DNA from: Diplodia intermedia
Taxonomy: Eukaryota; Ascomycota; Dothideomycetes; Botryosphaeriales; Botryosphaeriaceae
DNA: 64,000 nucleotides
Reading direction: 5' to 3'
NCBI GenBank assembly: GCA_021495925.1
Contig: JAKEKT010000054.1
Coordinates: 1 to 64,000, forward strand
Below, piece after piece: positions 11,946 to 22,802 of the stretch (position 1 is the stretch's first letter; each line of letters begins with the position of its first letter). The translations under genes and the position numbers were made by a program. The notes beneath the pieces are model-generated. The model made no database searches. It was given only the letters and a program-made list of their open reading frames with translations, and was not told the DNA's origin.

Positions 11946-12806
11946 TTACGCCGCCGTCATCGGGGCTACCGTGGCTGTCGGGGCTGTTGTCGGCGTCGCA
12001 GTACCAGGACCCGTTGCGGGCGCCGTCTGCTCTTCGCAGTCAGGAGGCAGGTACTTGCGGTTCTCGAGGCACTCGTCCCAACAGCTGTTGTTGCACTGTT
12101 GTCAGTGTCGGCATCGAAGATAGGGTGAGGAGAAGGGAGAAAAGTGGGATCAAATCAAACCGATTCTTTCCACAGAGATGGAAAAAAAGAAAAAGAGTGC
12201 AGATGAACGAAAAGCAAAAAGTGCTTACCCGCCAAACCTTCTAGTGCAACTTGTGTTCATATAGTCCTTGCAGACCATCGCCGAGCACGTCGCGCCCTGG
12301 CCACCATTGCCGTCGGGGCTGCGGGTCGGCGACTGGCGGATGTAGCTGTCGACACCTTCGGTCACCGTCACGCCCCATCCTTTGGTGGCGGTGGCGGACG
12401 ACGATGCGGCTACGCGCAGCTCGACGTGCGTGCTCGATTCTTGTTTTGCGTCCTCGAAGGCCGCCGAGGGGACGAATGGACCGGTCGATGCACCATTGGC
12501 CGGCAGCATTACCGGAATCGGCGGCGCTGGGGGCGCCTCTGCCGCCGCCACAGCGGGGGATGATGCGGTTGCGTCCAGCTCGAACAGAGCGAGGCCGAGG
12601 ACGGCGTCTGGAGAGGCTGCGGCACTGTAAAGGATAGCTGGAGAAGAAGAGCAAGGTGAGACCGCTGGTGGGGGAGGAGCATAGATTGGGTGTGCACGGC
12701 CGGCCGGGGAGGCGAGAACGCCGGTTGTGGCAATGTAGTGACAGATGAGGGACAAGGAGAGGGCGATGTTGTTGCGGTAGGGACCGTTCAGGGCCGATTG
12801 GAACAT
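11946..12806 (-). CDS. Putative secreted protein with C-terminal cysteine-rich motif
   Basis: Model: complement(join(11946..12084,12229..12806)), 238 aa, one 144-nt intron. The ATG at 12806 is the first ATG in the frame and puts a hydrophobic stretch (ALSLSLICHYIATTGVLAS) at residues 15-33, consistent with a signal peptide cleaved near residue 33. The middle is low-complexity, rich in Ala, Pro and Ser. The end carries six Cys in about 40 residues: TCSAMVCKDYMNTSC, then across the intron FGGCWDECLENRKYLPPDC, followed by a Thr/Ala/Pro tail. Similar C..C.DY...C...GGC...C endings are common in small secreted fungal proteins of unknown role. Two acceptor sites are possible; the one at 12085 was chosen because it alone keeps the Cys frame. 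Function unknown; a cell-wall or effector-like role is only a guess. Confidence 0.72.
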
Positions 12807-14377
12807 GATGAGTAGCGGAAAGGGAAGAGAGGACTTGGGTCCGGATGGGATATAAAACGAGCTGTGCAATGAGCGTGCGGACTTGTTTAGGGAACAAAAG
12901 TCTTTCAGTCCGAGTTGAGAGAGTGTCTTCACCCCACTGAGTGGATATGTGATGTTGATGAAGAGAGGCCTTTGCTGCTACACCACTGGCTCCGGGCATT
13001 TATACCCACCCGTCCATGCCGACCATCCCGGCACCATGGCGGCAGGAAGACAAGGTGGCGCTCTTCGTGACGGCGGCAAATGTAGCCCTGACGAAAGTGT
13101 GAGTCGGAAACGGTCATTGTGCTTCTTGAAGCAAAATCCATCCGAGTGTGGAGATAGGTGCATAAGACGTGAGCAAAGGATCTTTCCTGATCGTATGGGA
13201 AGTACTGGTGAGACAAGTGATATCGACGTCGGATTTCAATAGCTTCGTAATCATGGTTGCGGTGTCTCAATCGCCACCCTAGCGCGATTCCATACTGGGT
13301 TTTCTCAGTACTGCGAAGATTGGGACTCCGGGACCACTCACGATACTTGACCCCCAATCCAGGGCGTGTGTGCCACGCGTGAAGGTAGCGATACTGCAGA
13401 GCCCAGACACCTTTTCCCTCCATGCTGAAACCAAGCCCATCTCGTGTGCCAAGAGGTGGGACAGAAACACGAGCACGACAAAGGGCCATCCTTCTGGCCT
13501 TCTCCCAGATGGAATTCGTCAAGTTCGAGGCTATGAGGGGTGTCTTTGGTTCAGGCGCCGCCCATTTGCAGCCGTACCTTGGTATTGGAGCCGGCCATGG
13601 ACCCAGGCCTTTGGAGTCGAAAGGGGATCGCGGCCAGGGATGCGAACCGCTTGGCCATTTGTGCAGCTGTGTTAGTTGATCGGAATGCTCTTGCTTTCCC
13701 AAGCTCTATCACTCATTCTGAAGCATGTCTTCCCGAGAAGGTTAACCGCTCTCGAGGTGCTACCCTCGTATCTGGAGGTGGTATTCCAAAACATGCAGCC
13801 GGGAGGAGCCGAGGCACGATGCCGGTGACGTGGGAGCAGAGCAGGCACAGCAATCCACATCAGACATCAATCCATTCCTACAGAGAGAGAAGAAAAAGAC
13901 AAGCCTCCTGATCCAGCAACTCCTACCCAGCTTCAGGTCCGGCGCAATGACGTGCGCCAGGAGAAGGTAAACGAAATATGACACGCTCAGAACACCACCC
14001 CTTCACTTCCAACCTTGCTTGTTTTGTAGTCTGCCCCTGCGCTCATCAATAGGTCCTGTCGGGCATGACTTCATATAGCGTACAATAGAATGTAGAACAG
14101 CAGTCCCAAGCACACAGCGGCGGGGGAGCGCTCGGTAATACCTGCGGGGGAATAAAGATTATAGCAAAGGAATCTATTGCGCCCACGGCCTAGAAGAAGG
14201 AGATACTTTCGCTCAAGGAGGGCTTGGGTATGCGCGTCAAATGACGAAGGACGAGGAAATGCTTGTCAGAACGCTTACATGCGCGCCTGAACCACGTAGG
14301 AAAAAGACCGCTGAATACATTCGGTGCTGGAAAGAAATTGCTCCAAGCGATGGCTACGGAGGACCGAGGGTAGCTTT
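12807..14377. other. Intergenic, no supported gene
   Basis: 5' flank of the cysteine-rich protein gene and 3' flank of vac7. A 257-codon frame is open on the minus strand at 12929-13702, but it begins with TTG, contains no recognisable block and overlaps the neighbouring promoter, so it is not called. Confidence 0.5.
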
Positions 14378-17300
14378 CTACTCCTCTCCATCCCCAGGGT
14401 CGTGGACAAGACTCCTCCGAATTTGCTCTATCCACATGGCGCCTTCCGCATTAATTCCTTTCTCCGGATTCACAAGAACACTTTTCCCGATCGGCGCGGT
14501 GTGGGTGCTGCTGCTGAGCGGCAGCTGGTATCTCAGGATCCCGCGCACGATCAGTTCAAACGGATATTGGATGACGCGCTCCCATCGTTCTGTCCCACCA
14601 GCCTCTGTTTTATTTCCCGGCTTCTGCAGACGGAGCTCGCCGATGGAATAGTGGGGGCGGCGCTTGAGAGGGTCTCCATCAAAGTTGAGTGGCGAGTCGA
14701 AATGGAATATGCGGCCAAGGAGCATCGTCTGCGAATCGCCCTCCGGGTCTTCGACGGGATCGTGCGGGTCGTCGTCCCAGGAATGGAAGGACTGCTCGGC
14801 ATCGCCATGCGAGGAGGGCTGAGGACGCCGACGTCCTAGCTCGCGAGAGCGGTTCTCAATGACGGGGCCAAGAACCTCGCTCGGCGGCTGATCCCGCCAG
14901 AATGCTTCGGAACCGACGTGCTTGCTCTTGGCGAAGATGTTGACGTCCATTTCCCCAATGGAGACGGCGACGATGTTCGGATTGATGGCTTCGACTAGTA
15001 GATCCAGCATGATCTCCTGCTCGCTGGCAAGAACATTTTGTATCTCGACAACATTCACCTGGTATAGCGGCTTTGTCGTGGCGAATAGGAAGCCCACCGC
15101 GCCAAATGCAAGCAGGAGAACCATGATGGTTAGCACGAAACAGCCCGCAAACCTTCGAAGACATCCTCGCCTGCGTCGCTCGTAGTGATCGTGATACTGT
15201 AAGCTTGCGCTCGTCGGCCGTGGCCCCCTTGCGGGCGCTCTCCGGGTCCGCACGGTTCCCATCAGTGGCGTTCTTTCGTCATCTGCCCCTTCGCCGTCCA
15301 TGTCGTATGCTGACAATTCTCCCATCTTCCTGCTGGAAGGATTGCTTGTTCGGGAGCTGTAATGAGGGAACTTCGGGCTGCTGGGGGCAGATCCATGCCT
15401 GGAACCGTAGCCGGACACACTCCTCGCTTTCGCACCTGGAGGCGCTGGCCCGTCCTCAAACAGGGAATTGACAGCAGCGTTACGGCCGTACCGGCCTATA
15501 TGATGGTGATAGTTGCTATGACTTCCACTTGGCCGGGAATGATTGCCTCGGATCGAGCCGTCAAAGCGCTCGGTCACATCTTCATCGAGGCTTGAATTTC
15601 CGTAGGGATTGTTAGCAAACTTCATACTTCTCTTGCCTGCGACACTGCGGTGTCCCTCGAGGACGTTGTTGATAGAACGAAGGCCCCCTCCAAGGCGAGG
15701 GGGGTCTACCATACTCGCCATCGAAGTTGCGCTCGGCGTACGAGAATGATGTCGGCTCGCTCGGGGTTGCGTGTCGGGCGGGTTTGACTCGTAAACGAAA
15801 GTCTCGTCGGAATCGGAGGAGTTCGCTTCGTCAACGGCACTTGCTACCTTCGCTTCGAATATGTCTGCTTTTGAAGACGCTTTACGTGGAGAGTCGTTAG
15901 TATATCTTGAGTTCGTTTGTTTGCTGACAATCGTCGAAGGGGGTTGGGTGAACTGTGAAAAGTCGCCAGGACTCGGGTAACCCAGAGGGCGAAAGGGTTG
16001 TTTGCCGGATTCTGGCGAGGTGAGGGCTGGGATGGTGTTCGATCGGACCTGTAGATCTGGTCTGACGACGGGGCTGACGAGATCGGCGACAGGAACATGG
16101 TGGTGGCTGAATGGATTGCGGACTAGCTGCGGTGGATACCTACCCGTGCCGGAAGTGATTGACTGTGCTTTCCGTACCGTCCTCCTCTTCTCCCTCCTCG
16201 GTCGAATAGTCTCGTTGCTTGGCTTCAGGCGGAGGCTACTGCTAGGCTCTCCACGTCCTGGTGCAGGACCAACCTGTGGTTGACCCATCACCCCTTGGGG
16301 AACTGAACGGACGGTTTCGGTTTCAACGGTCATGTTCTTCGACGGTTCCGTGACAGACCTGGATTTTCCAGGGACGAGGCCGGTGAACGAATTTCTCGAC
16401 GTTGCAGAGGGTCGTGCGCCGCTGGCTTTCTTCTGTTCTGTTCGTCTGCCGCGTTCTTCGGATCTATTGTTCCCCCCGCTTTCGCTTCCGCTTTCCCGAG
16501 CCTTCGAATTCTCTTTCACCGATTCTGTTGAGTTAGCGACAACGGTGTCGTCACTGGATGATTTGGCGGGATTGTTACTGCGAGAAATAGTCAGCTTGTG
16601 CACAGCTGGATGCAAGCCTCTGACGGATCCCGGCGGGTAGTTTAGTGAAACGTAAGGTTCGTCAATGTCAACATGCTGACAGTGTGACGCATACACGGGG
16701 ACTCAAGCCTTCATCCAGATGAAACGCCTAAGACCTCTTATGTACTGGTGGTGATAACCCACGGTGCACCAACTAGCCTCGCTCCAAGGCACACTCGGCT
16801 TCCTTTAACCTGATGTGCAAGCCCAGAAGATTCACCAACATACCTGCGTGCTTGGAAAACGTCAAACCCGGGCGATGTCGGGAGACTAGCCTCCTGTACG
16901 GTCTCCAGCGCCGGAGGAGCACCACTCGGGGCTCTTACGGAACCTTTCCAGGCCATATTGCTACTGTCTTGGTCTTCCGAATCGCTAGGTGGCGGCTCAT
17001 TCTTCTGCTTTCCTGAAGCACCAGGCGGCGTTGCGGTGCGCTCGACGACGATGTTCGGGGCGGACTGGGTCGACTGAGGCGGGTCTGGCCTTGGGGGCCG
17101 GGGGTGTTGTAGCTGCTGCGGCTGCTGCTGCTGCTGCTGCGGTTGCGGTTGCTGTTGTTGATGTTGCTGGGAGCGTAGTGAATTGCGTCGAGAGCGATTT
17201 TGAGAGGGGGGAGGTGACTTGATGCGCGGCGAGATGGGCCAGTGGGGGTTGCTGTCGCTGGGGTTGCTCGACTTATGCGGTCTCGGGCCACGGGTCGAGT

Positions 17301-17748
17301 CCGCCGGAGCCGGTTGGAGCTGGGGTGTGTTTGCAGACGCAAGGGCCCGCTGGATGGCGGCAGCAGACGGGGCGGTAGTCGGCTGGCTGGTGAGGGCGGC
17401 GGGGCGGTTCGGACTGCCGTCCTGGTTGCTATTCTTCCTCGACCTCTGGACACGGCGGGCAGGGCCAGCCATGGCGGGCGTCTGGCGGTGGGGTTGCGAC
17501 ATGCGCGAGGGCGAGGGATCTCGAGAGGACATGGGCGAAGTCGTCTGCGAGTGCGGAGCCGTTGACCGCGGGCGGGCGCCACTGGAGGAGCGCAGCGAGG
17601 TGTGGGCGGGCGTGATTGGGTTTGTTGTGGCACCGGTTGCACCGGGCCTGTTCGCAGCAGGCGAGGTGCTGTCTTCAGCTGCCGACGCCGGGTCTGCGGT
17701 CTCGGGCAGGCCAGTGACGGAGCGGAAGCCTTCGTCGTGGTCGGTCAT
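14378..17748 (-). CDS. vac7: Vacuolar segregation protein Vac7
   Basis: Proposed model: complement(join(14378..16577,16844..17748)), 1034 aa. Vac7 is a fungal vacuolar membrane protein that activates the Fab1 lipid kinase to make PtdIns(3,5)P2. The C-terminal part fits: a cytosolic block with SAYDMDGEGADDERTPLMG, a basic stretch ending RRRRGCLRRFAGC, one transmembrane helix (FVLTIMVLLLAFGAVGFLF), then a lumenal domain with VEIQNVLASEQEIMLDLLVE and INPNIVAVSIGEMDVNIFAKS. The long N-terminal half is disordered, with a glutamine-rich tract encoded at 17111-17170 and the block SAAAIQRALASANTPQL. The donor at 16843 is clear. The acceptor is uncertain: sites at 16578 and further upstream near 16630 are both in phase, so up to about 17 residues may be added. 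This 266-nt intron is unusually long for this window. Confidence 0.85.
17111..17170 (-). repeat. CAG/CAA-type tract encoding polyglutamine in Vac7
   Basis: A run of mostly CAG and CAA codons on the minus strand encodes clustered glutamines broken by proline and histidine. It lies in the disordered N-terminal half of Vac7 and is likely to vary in length between strains. Confidence 0.8.
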
Positions 17749-19237
17749 GATGGGCTTGGGGAGTGCGTGGGGTCATTGCAAGGTGCTGGGCGTCGGGGCG
17801 GGAGCGGTTGAGGTTGCGGTGGAGCAATGGGCAGTTCGCTGTCATTGATTGCTGCGCTAGGCGAGCTGGAGGGCCGTCGCGCTCGCAGAGTCCACCCGAG
17901 GGCACGCGGCAAGAGGCGGTTCGCGGAGCATGCAGAGGCCACGCAGCTCAGCGCAGCATGAGCAGGAGCGCGGCCGGGCGTCGCGGCCGTCGACGGTCAG
18001 GTGCTAGACAATGACGATGCATCGGCGTGGACAGGCTGCGCGCGCTCGCATCTGCCGCCTGCTATGCCGCTTCCATCGAGGCGCTGGCCCTACCCGCGAC
18101 GACGTTACGCCAACTGCCAGCTTACAGCCCAAGGCCCGCTGCCGCCTCGCCCTCAGCTGCGACGCCCATCGCTGCCTTGCTCGACAGCCCCAACGCAGCG
18201 CGCCCGATCGTCGCCCCAGGCCCGTGCATTCCCTCTCCCGGTCGCACCGGCCGCCGAGACATGTGAGACTGTGCGACCGCGCCGCCAGCTCACCAGCGCC
18301 GGCGCCCGCAGTCTGACCGCACCGCACCGCCCACCTTGAAACCCATGCCGTCACCGCCTCGAACGCTTCCATGGGATTATCTCTTTTTCATTTCGCTAGG
18401 TAGCTACTCTTGCCGGTGCCCTCCGCCCGGCGGCCCGGCCAAATGTCTCCCAGAAACTTCTGCACAGCATAGTGTAGTGCTATCTACCCAACCCAGGTAT
18501 CGTTCAGTCGTGAAAGGCACAAAGGAAAGAAAAAAAGAACCCTCCACCAGTCAAATCCCACGTCTTCCGCCATCCCGCACTGTCGACTGGGGTCGAGCCT
18601 GTGCAGCGGCTAGGCATGTGCTTTGACGGTATTTCCCGAGGTTGGTGTACAATTACAAGGGTGCGCCTATTCGACGCCTGGCTATGAGTAAAGAAAAGAC
18701 TGCCCGTTTCTTTTCCTGGTGCAAGGCAGGGAATGCGCAAGGACGAAGTCGTTGCAGACCGTCGACTCCGGGCTCGATGCTAGACCGGCCATGACAACGT
18801 TTGATAATACAATGTGTAAAAGAAGAAAGAGGTAGTGTGATCGAATGCGTTTGTCCGCCGTGACGAATCGAATCGTTTGGATCATCCGTGTGTCGTAAAG
18901 TCGTGAGGTGATCCGCAAAGAATGGTATACAGTGTTGTCATCGAGGTATCGGCCGGTGAGTGCGGCATCGTAAGCGCTAAGTCCAAACAGCAGGGTCGCA
19001 GAATGCGATGGGATATCGAAGCGGAAGAGCAGAAAAGCAAAGCATGAGCAAGCAGCCAGATATCGCCCCGTCCATAAAGCCTGTGACGGCTAAGCCAAAA
19101 GTCGAGAAATCAAACGCCCGTCACCCGTGCACCTTAACACCACATGTTTTTATATGCCTTGGAAACGCCTTTCCAAGTGCAGACCTATCAGCATAGGTAG
19201 TATTCAGGCACCAGTGGTCCTAAAAATGTACCATGGT
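17749..19237. other. Intergenic between vac7 and wee1
   Basis: 5' flank of vac7 and 3' flank of wee1. The left half (to about 18350) is very GC-rich and open by chance in several frames; the right half is closer to average composition. No conserved protein or RNA gene was recognised. Confidence 0.55.
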
Positions 19238-22200
19238 TCAGTTTGTGTCCATCATGTCGACGTCCTGCTCGGGGTCGAGGACGTAGTCCGCAGGTCCCCA
19301 GTTGCCTTCGTAGATGGTGGCACCAGCACGCCTGCGCCTGTAAACCCATTGGACGCCGTCGAGGTGGTAGATCTGGTCGATGACCGGACGCGCTTCGGGA
19401 TCGGGAGAGATCATCCATTGAACGATCCTGTCCAAAGCACCGTCGTCTTCAGGATCTACCATGAATTGGGGAGGCTCAACGAGAGTGTCTGTGAGGTGCC
19501 TCCTAGGCGAGAGTTTGCGGAGCGCCTGAGAGGTCTCATCGTCATGATCAGAGCCGAAGAGCATCTCGTGGGAGGGTATTATGGCAGCCTCTTCATCAGG
19601 AATGGGATCGCCAGACTCATCACGCTCAAGTGTGGTGTCAGAGCTGAAAGTGAGACTAGGAAGATCGCTCAAGTCACCGTTCCTGAGACGCTGCCATGAA
19701 GCACCGTTGTCAGGCAGAATGATGTTACCCGCAATCTCCACCATGATCATACCAAGCGCGAAGACATCGGCGGGCTTATCAAACTGACCGCGGAGGATTT
19801 CAGGTCCGATGTACTCGCGATCGCCTTCGCCGTCGATGCCGCGCGGCGCCGGCCAGGTGCTTGCAAGGCCAAAGTCACCAATCTTAAGAACGCCTTCCCA
19901 GTCAATGAAGACGTTGGCCGGCTTGAGATCGAGATGGATGAATCCAGAGTCGTGGATGTGCTTTACGCCCTGAAATTCATATCAGTATAGGTTGTCCTTT
20001 CAGCACGACGACTATTACTTAATAACTCACCGATGAGAGCTCCAGCAGTATCTTCCAGATTCTGAAATCGTCCAGTCGGGCCTTGTCGCCAGTCTCGCTC
20101 AGGAAGTTCTTGAGATTTCCATTTTCACAGTACTCCGTCTGGATGTAGAGATGGTGGTTTGCCTCCCAACAATTCGAAAACTCTATAATGTGCTCGTTGC
20201 CACGCAGGGACTTGAGGATGTCCACTTCTAGCATCTTCCGCTCCCTATCCTTCGGGCCGGTGAAGGGCTTCTTGGCCTTTTTGACTACCCATCGCTTGGT
20301 AAGCGAATGTGACGACGGCGACTGGGTCATTGAGTCATGTGCAGACTGGTCGACAAGAAAGACCTGAGAGAATTCGCCATCGCCCGGAAGGAGCTTGACA
20401 TTCTGGAAGCGACAAGTAAGGCTGGTGTCAACGTCGTTCTTGGTCAGGCCAGTAATGGGCGCCACAGGCTGAGTGTTTCCAAAGAGGAAGACCTGATCCC
20501 GGGATGTAGTCGGAGTAGCCGGTGGAAAGGCCAGCCCGGTACCAATGCTGGCGTGAAATGGCATTGATCCTCTGCGATTGGCCTGGCCGGAAATGGAGAG
20601 TCGGCTAGCGTCCGGCGGAGTGTAGCTCCCTTGCGGAGTGTGAGGTGACTTTGAACGATCAAGAGTAGGAGTAGGAGCAACTGGAGAAGTCATTTGCTCA
20701 GCACCATCCGCAGCTGATGGAGTGGAAAGAGATTTGAGGGAACGGTTCAGGAGCGGTGATGGACAGGATGGAATTGACATCCGTCTGCCGAAAGGAGAAG
20801 ACGGATCGATATCTTGAGAGTTTCGAAACGGGTTCGGAGAGCGCTCGAAGAGTCCCTTCTTGGCACCCGTGCCGACATCCGTGGACCCACGCGGGAAAGA
20901 CTTACTCTTAGAGAACTTCGGAGAAGGAAGGTCCTCGGGAGTGGGTGGAACAAATGTGTCAGGCCCCAGAGAAGTTCTTCGACCAAACAGGTTGCTTCTC
21001 AAGCTATTCTCCTTGGAGTTCCTAGCACTGTTCTGCTTGGTAGGCGTGGGAGGGAACTCGTCGTTGCCGAACTGGCTGTCTCCAGTACCAGAGGGCGACT
21101 GTAGGTTGTCATCGCCATCAATGCTTACGAAGCTACTCCTGCGGTCAAGGTCAGGGTTCTGGCATCGGGAACCGAAGATGCTGACACCCTGGCCAAATGA
21201 GATCGGCGTTGCCTTCACCGCATGTGAACTGAAGGGTGTAGACGGGGTACCAAATTCTGGTCGGGACATGGTCGATTTGCCGAAGGTGCTACGCTGGAAA
21301 GGCGTGGAGCTCGCCAAGGGCGGGAAAGACACTCGCTTCGACGGCGTGTCAGGCATTGTATAGCTCTCGGCACCTCCGATTGCGGGTGCCTCCACATTGC
21401 GGTTCTTCTTGGAGATAAGACCAGTCGACATGAAGGCAGATGGCAGAGGCTTCGCCATTCTGAAATGATCAGGAGTTGCAAACGAGGAGTCAGACGGCGC
21501 ATGTGCTCGGCCAGCCGGGCGAGAGGCACCAATAGGGAGCGATCGAGAGAAGCTGATCGGAGGCCTCGAGATCTCAGCAATTGCTTGGCGCGGAGGGGCC
21601 GGAGCCGGCGGGGGCATGTGTGAGGGAGAATCGTCATCGTCGCTTAAGCTAGAGCATGAAGATGACGGTGTAAGAGCGTTTGACAAAGGATGAGGCTGGT
21701 GAGCCATGGTAGGACCCGAAACCGAACGCTTTTGAACATGGAAAGGATGGGCTGCTCCGAACTTGGTGCTCTTGCGGAAAGGTGACTCGGCCGGCGATGG
21801 GCTCATGGCGATGCCGCTGTCAAGGGAGATGCGAGGCTTAGACTTGGGAGCGCCTGGGCTAGCAGATAGTAATTCGTGTCCCTCAAAGAGGCGCGAACGT
21901 CCGCTGCCAGTGCTGTACCGGTTGAGTGTTGACCTTCTGAGGGATTGCTTCCGGATGGGGGAGGCGCGCCTCGGTCCAAGCGGGGAAGAGGAGGGCGGTG
22001 TAAAAGAGCAATTCGTCATTTCCCTGTCTTGGTCGTTGTTTCCCCGTTCCTCAGCCTGGCCGGCGGATGACGCGTGGTCGAAGAAGCTGTCGAGATCGTC
22101 AAAAGGTCCGCCGTGAAGACTCCTTCTCTTTGCCACAGGGCTGCCAAGGCTAGCATGATCGAGGTTCATGATGCCATCGCTTCGCTTCAGCGGACTCGAC

Positions 22201-22802
22201 TTCGCTGGTTGGAGACACCTCGCGACAGGGTCGCTGGCCTCGGCCTTTGGCTTGGCAAACTCGAACTTGATCGGATCATCCTTGAATTCGAGGCGAGTAC
22301 TCGATACCTTCGATTCGGTGTCTGACTTTGCGTCTTCGGTATCCTCGTCCATGTTGTCCTCGTCCGTAGTGCTGCGGCGCCTCGATGTAGGCGATTTGTT
22401 GGCTTGGTTCAAGGTGTCGCTAAGGGCCCTGCGCGGCGTCGGTCGCTTGCGAGGCGAAGTGCGAAGGGGCCCGAGGCGACGGAGAGCGGACTTGTTCTTT
22501 TTCGTTGTAGCGGGAGTCTCCTGCAAAGGCGAGAAAGGGAAGAGTTCCGGGACATGTTGGTCCTTCTTTGGGCTGTAGGCTCTCGACAGCGCCAGGGGGG
22601 ACAGCGGAGGCTGGGGGGAGCCGGAAGGCGAGTTGTTGCCGTGCAGGGTGAAGCGAGAAGCCTTGGATGGAGAGCGCGAAAGGGAACGCCTGATCTGCTT
22701 GATGGATGGGAAGCCGTCGACGCGGTATGAGTGCGGATGGGTTGGTGAGTGGAGGTGCAAAGTTCCGCCGACCTCGCGGTGTGGGGAGTAGGCGAAGTCC
22801 AT
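19238..22802 (-). CDS. wee1: Mitosis inhibitor protein kinase Wee1
   Basis: Model: complement(join(19238..19969,20031..22802)), 1167 aa, one 61-nt intron. Wee1 delays mitosis by phosphorylating the inhibitory tyrosine of Cdk1 in the nucleus. Residues 1 to about 780 are disordered and rich in Ser-Pro and Thr-Pro, typical of a CDK-regulated tail. The kinase domain begins near residue 785 (LLPGDGEFSQVFLVDQ glycine loop; lysine in RWVVKKAKKPF). After the intron come the Wee1-type catalytic loop HLDLKPANVFI (Asp938), IGDFGLAS (Asp956) and EGDREYIGPEIL, the sequence that marks Wee1 kinases. The C-lobe has an acidic insert, then ISPDPEARPVIDQI. The intron falls immediately before the catalytic loop, after ELSS. 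The frame is complete and undamaged. Confidence 0.95.

Noticed and set aside
12929..13702. 257-codon open frame on the minus strand
   Set aside because: It begins with TTG, has no recognisable domain, and overlaps the 5' flank of the cysteine-rich gene; likely a chance frame in GC-rich DNA.
17219..17848. 209-codon plus-strand frame over the vac7 N-terminus
   Set aside because: Antisense shadow of the repetitive, Ser/Pro/Gln-rich vac7 exon 1.
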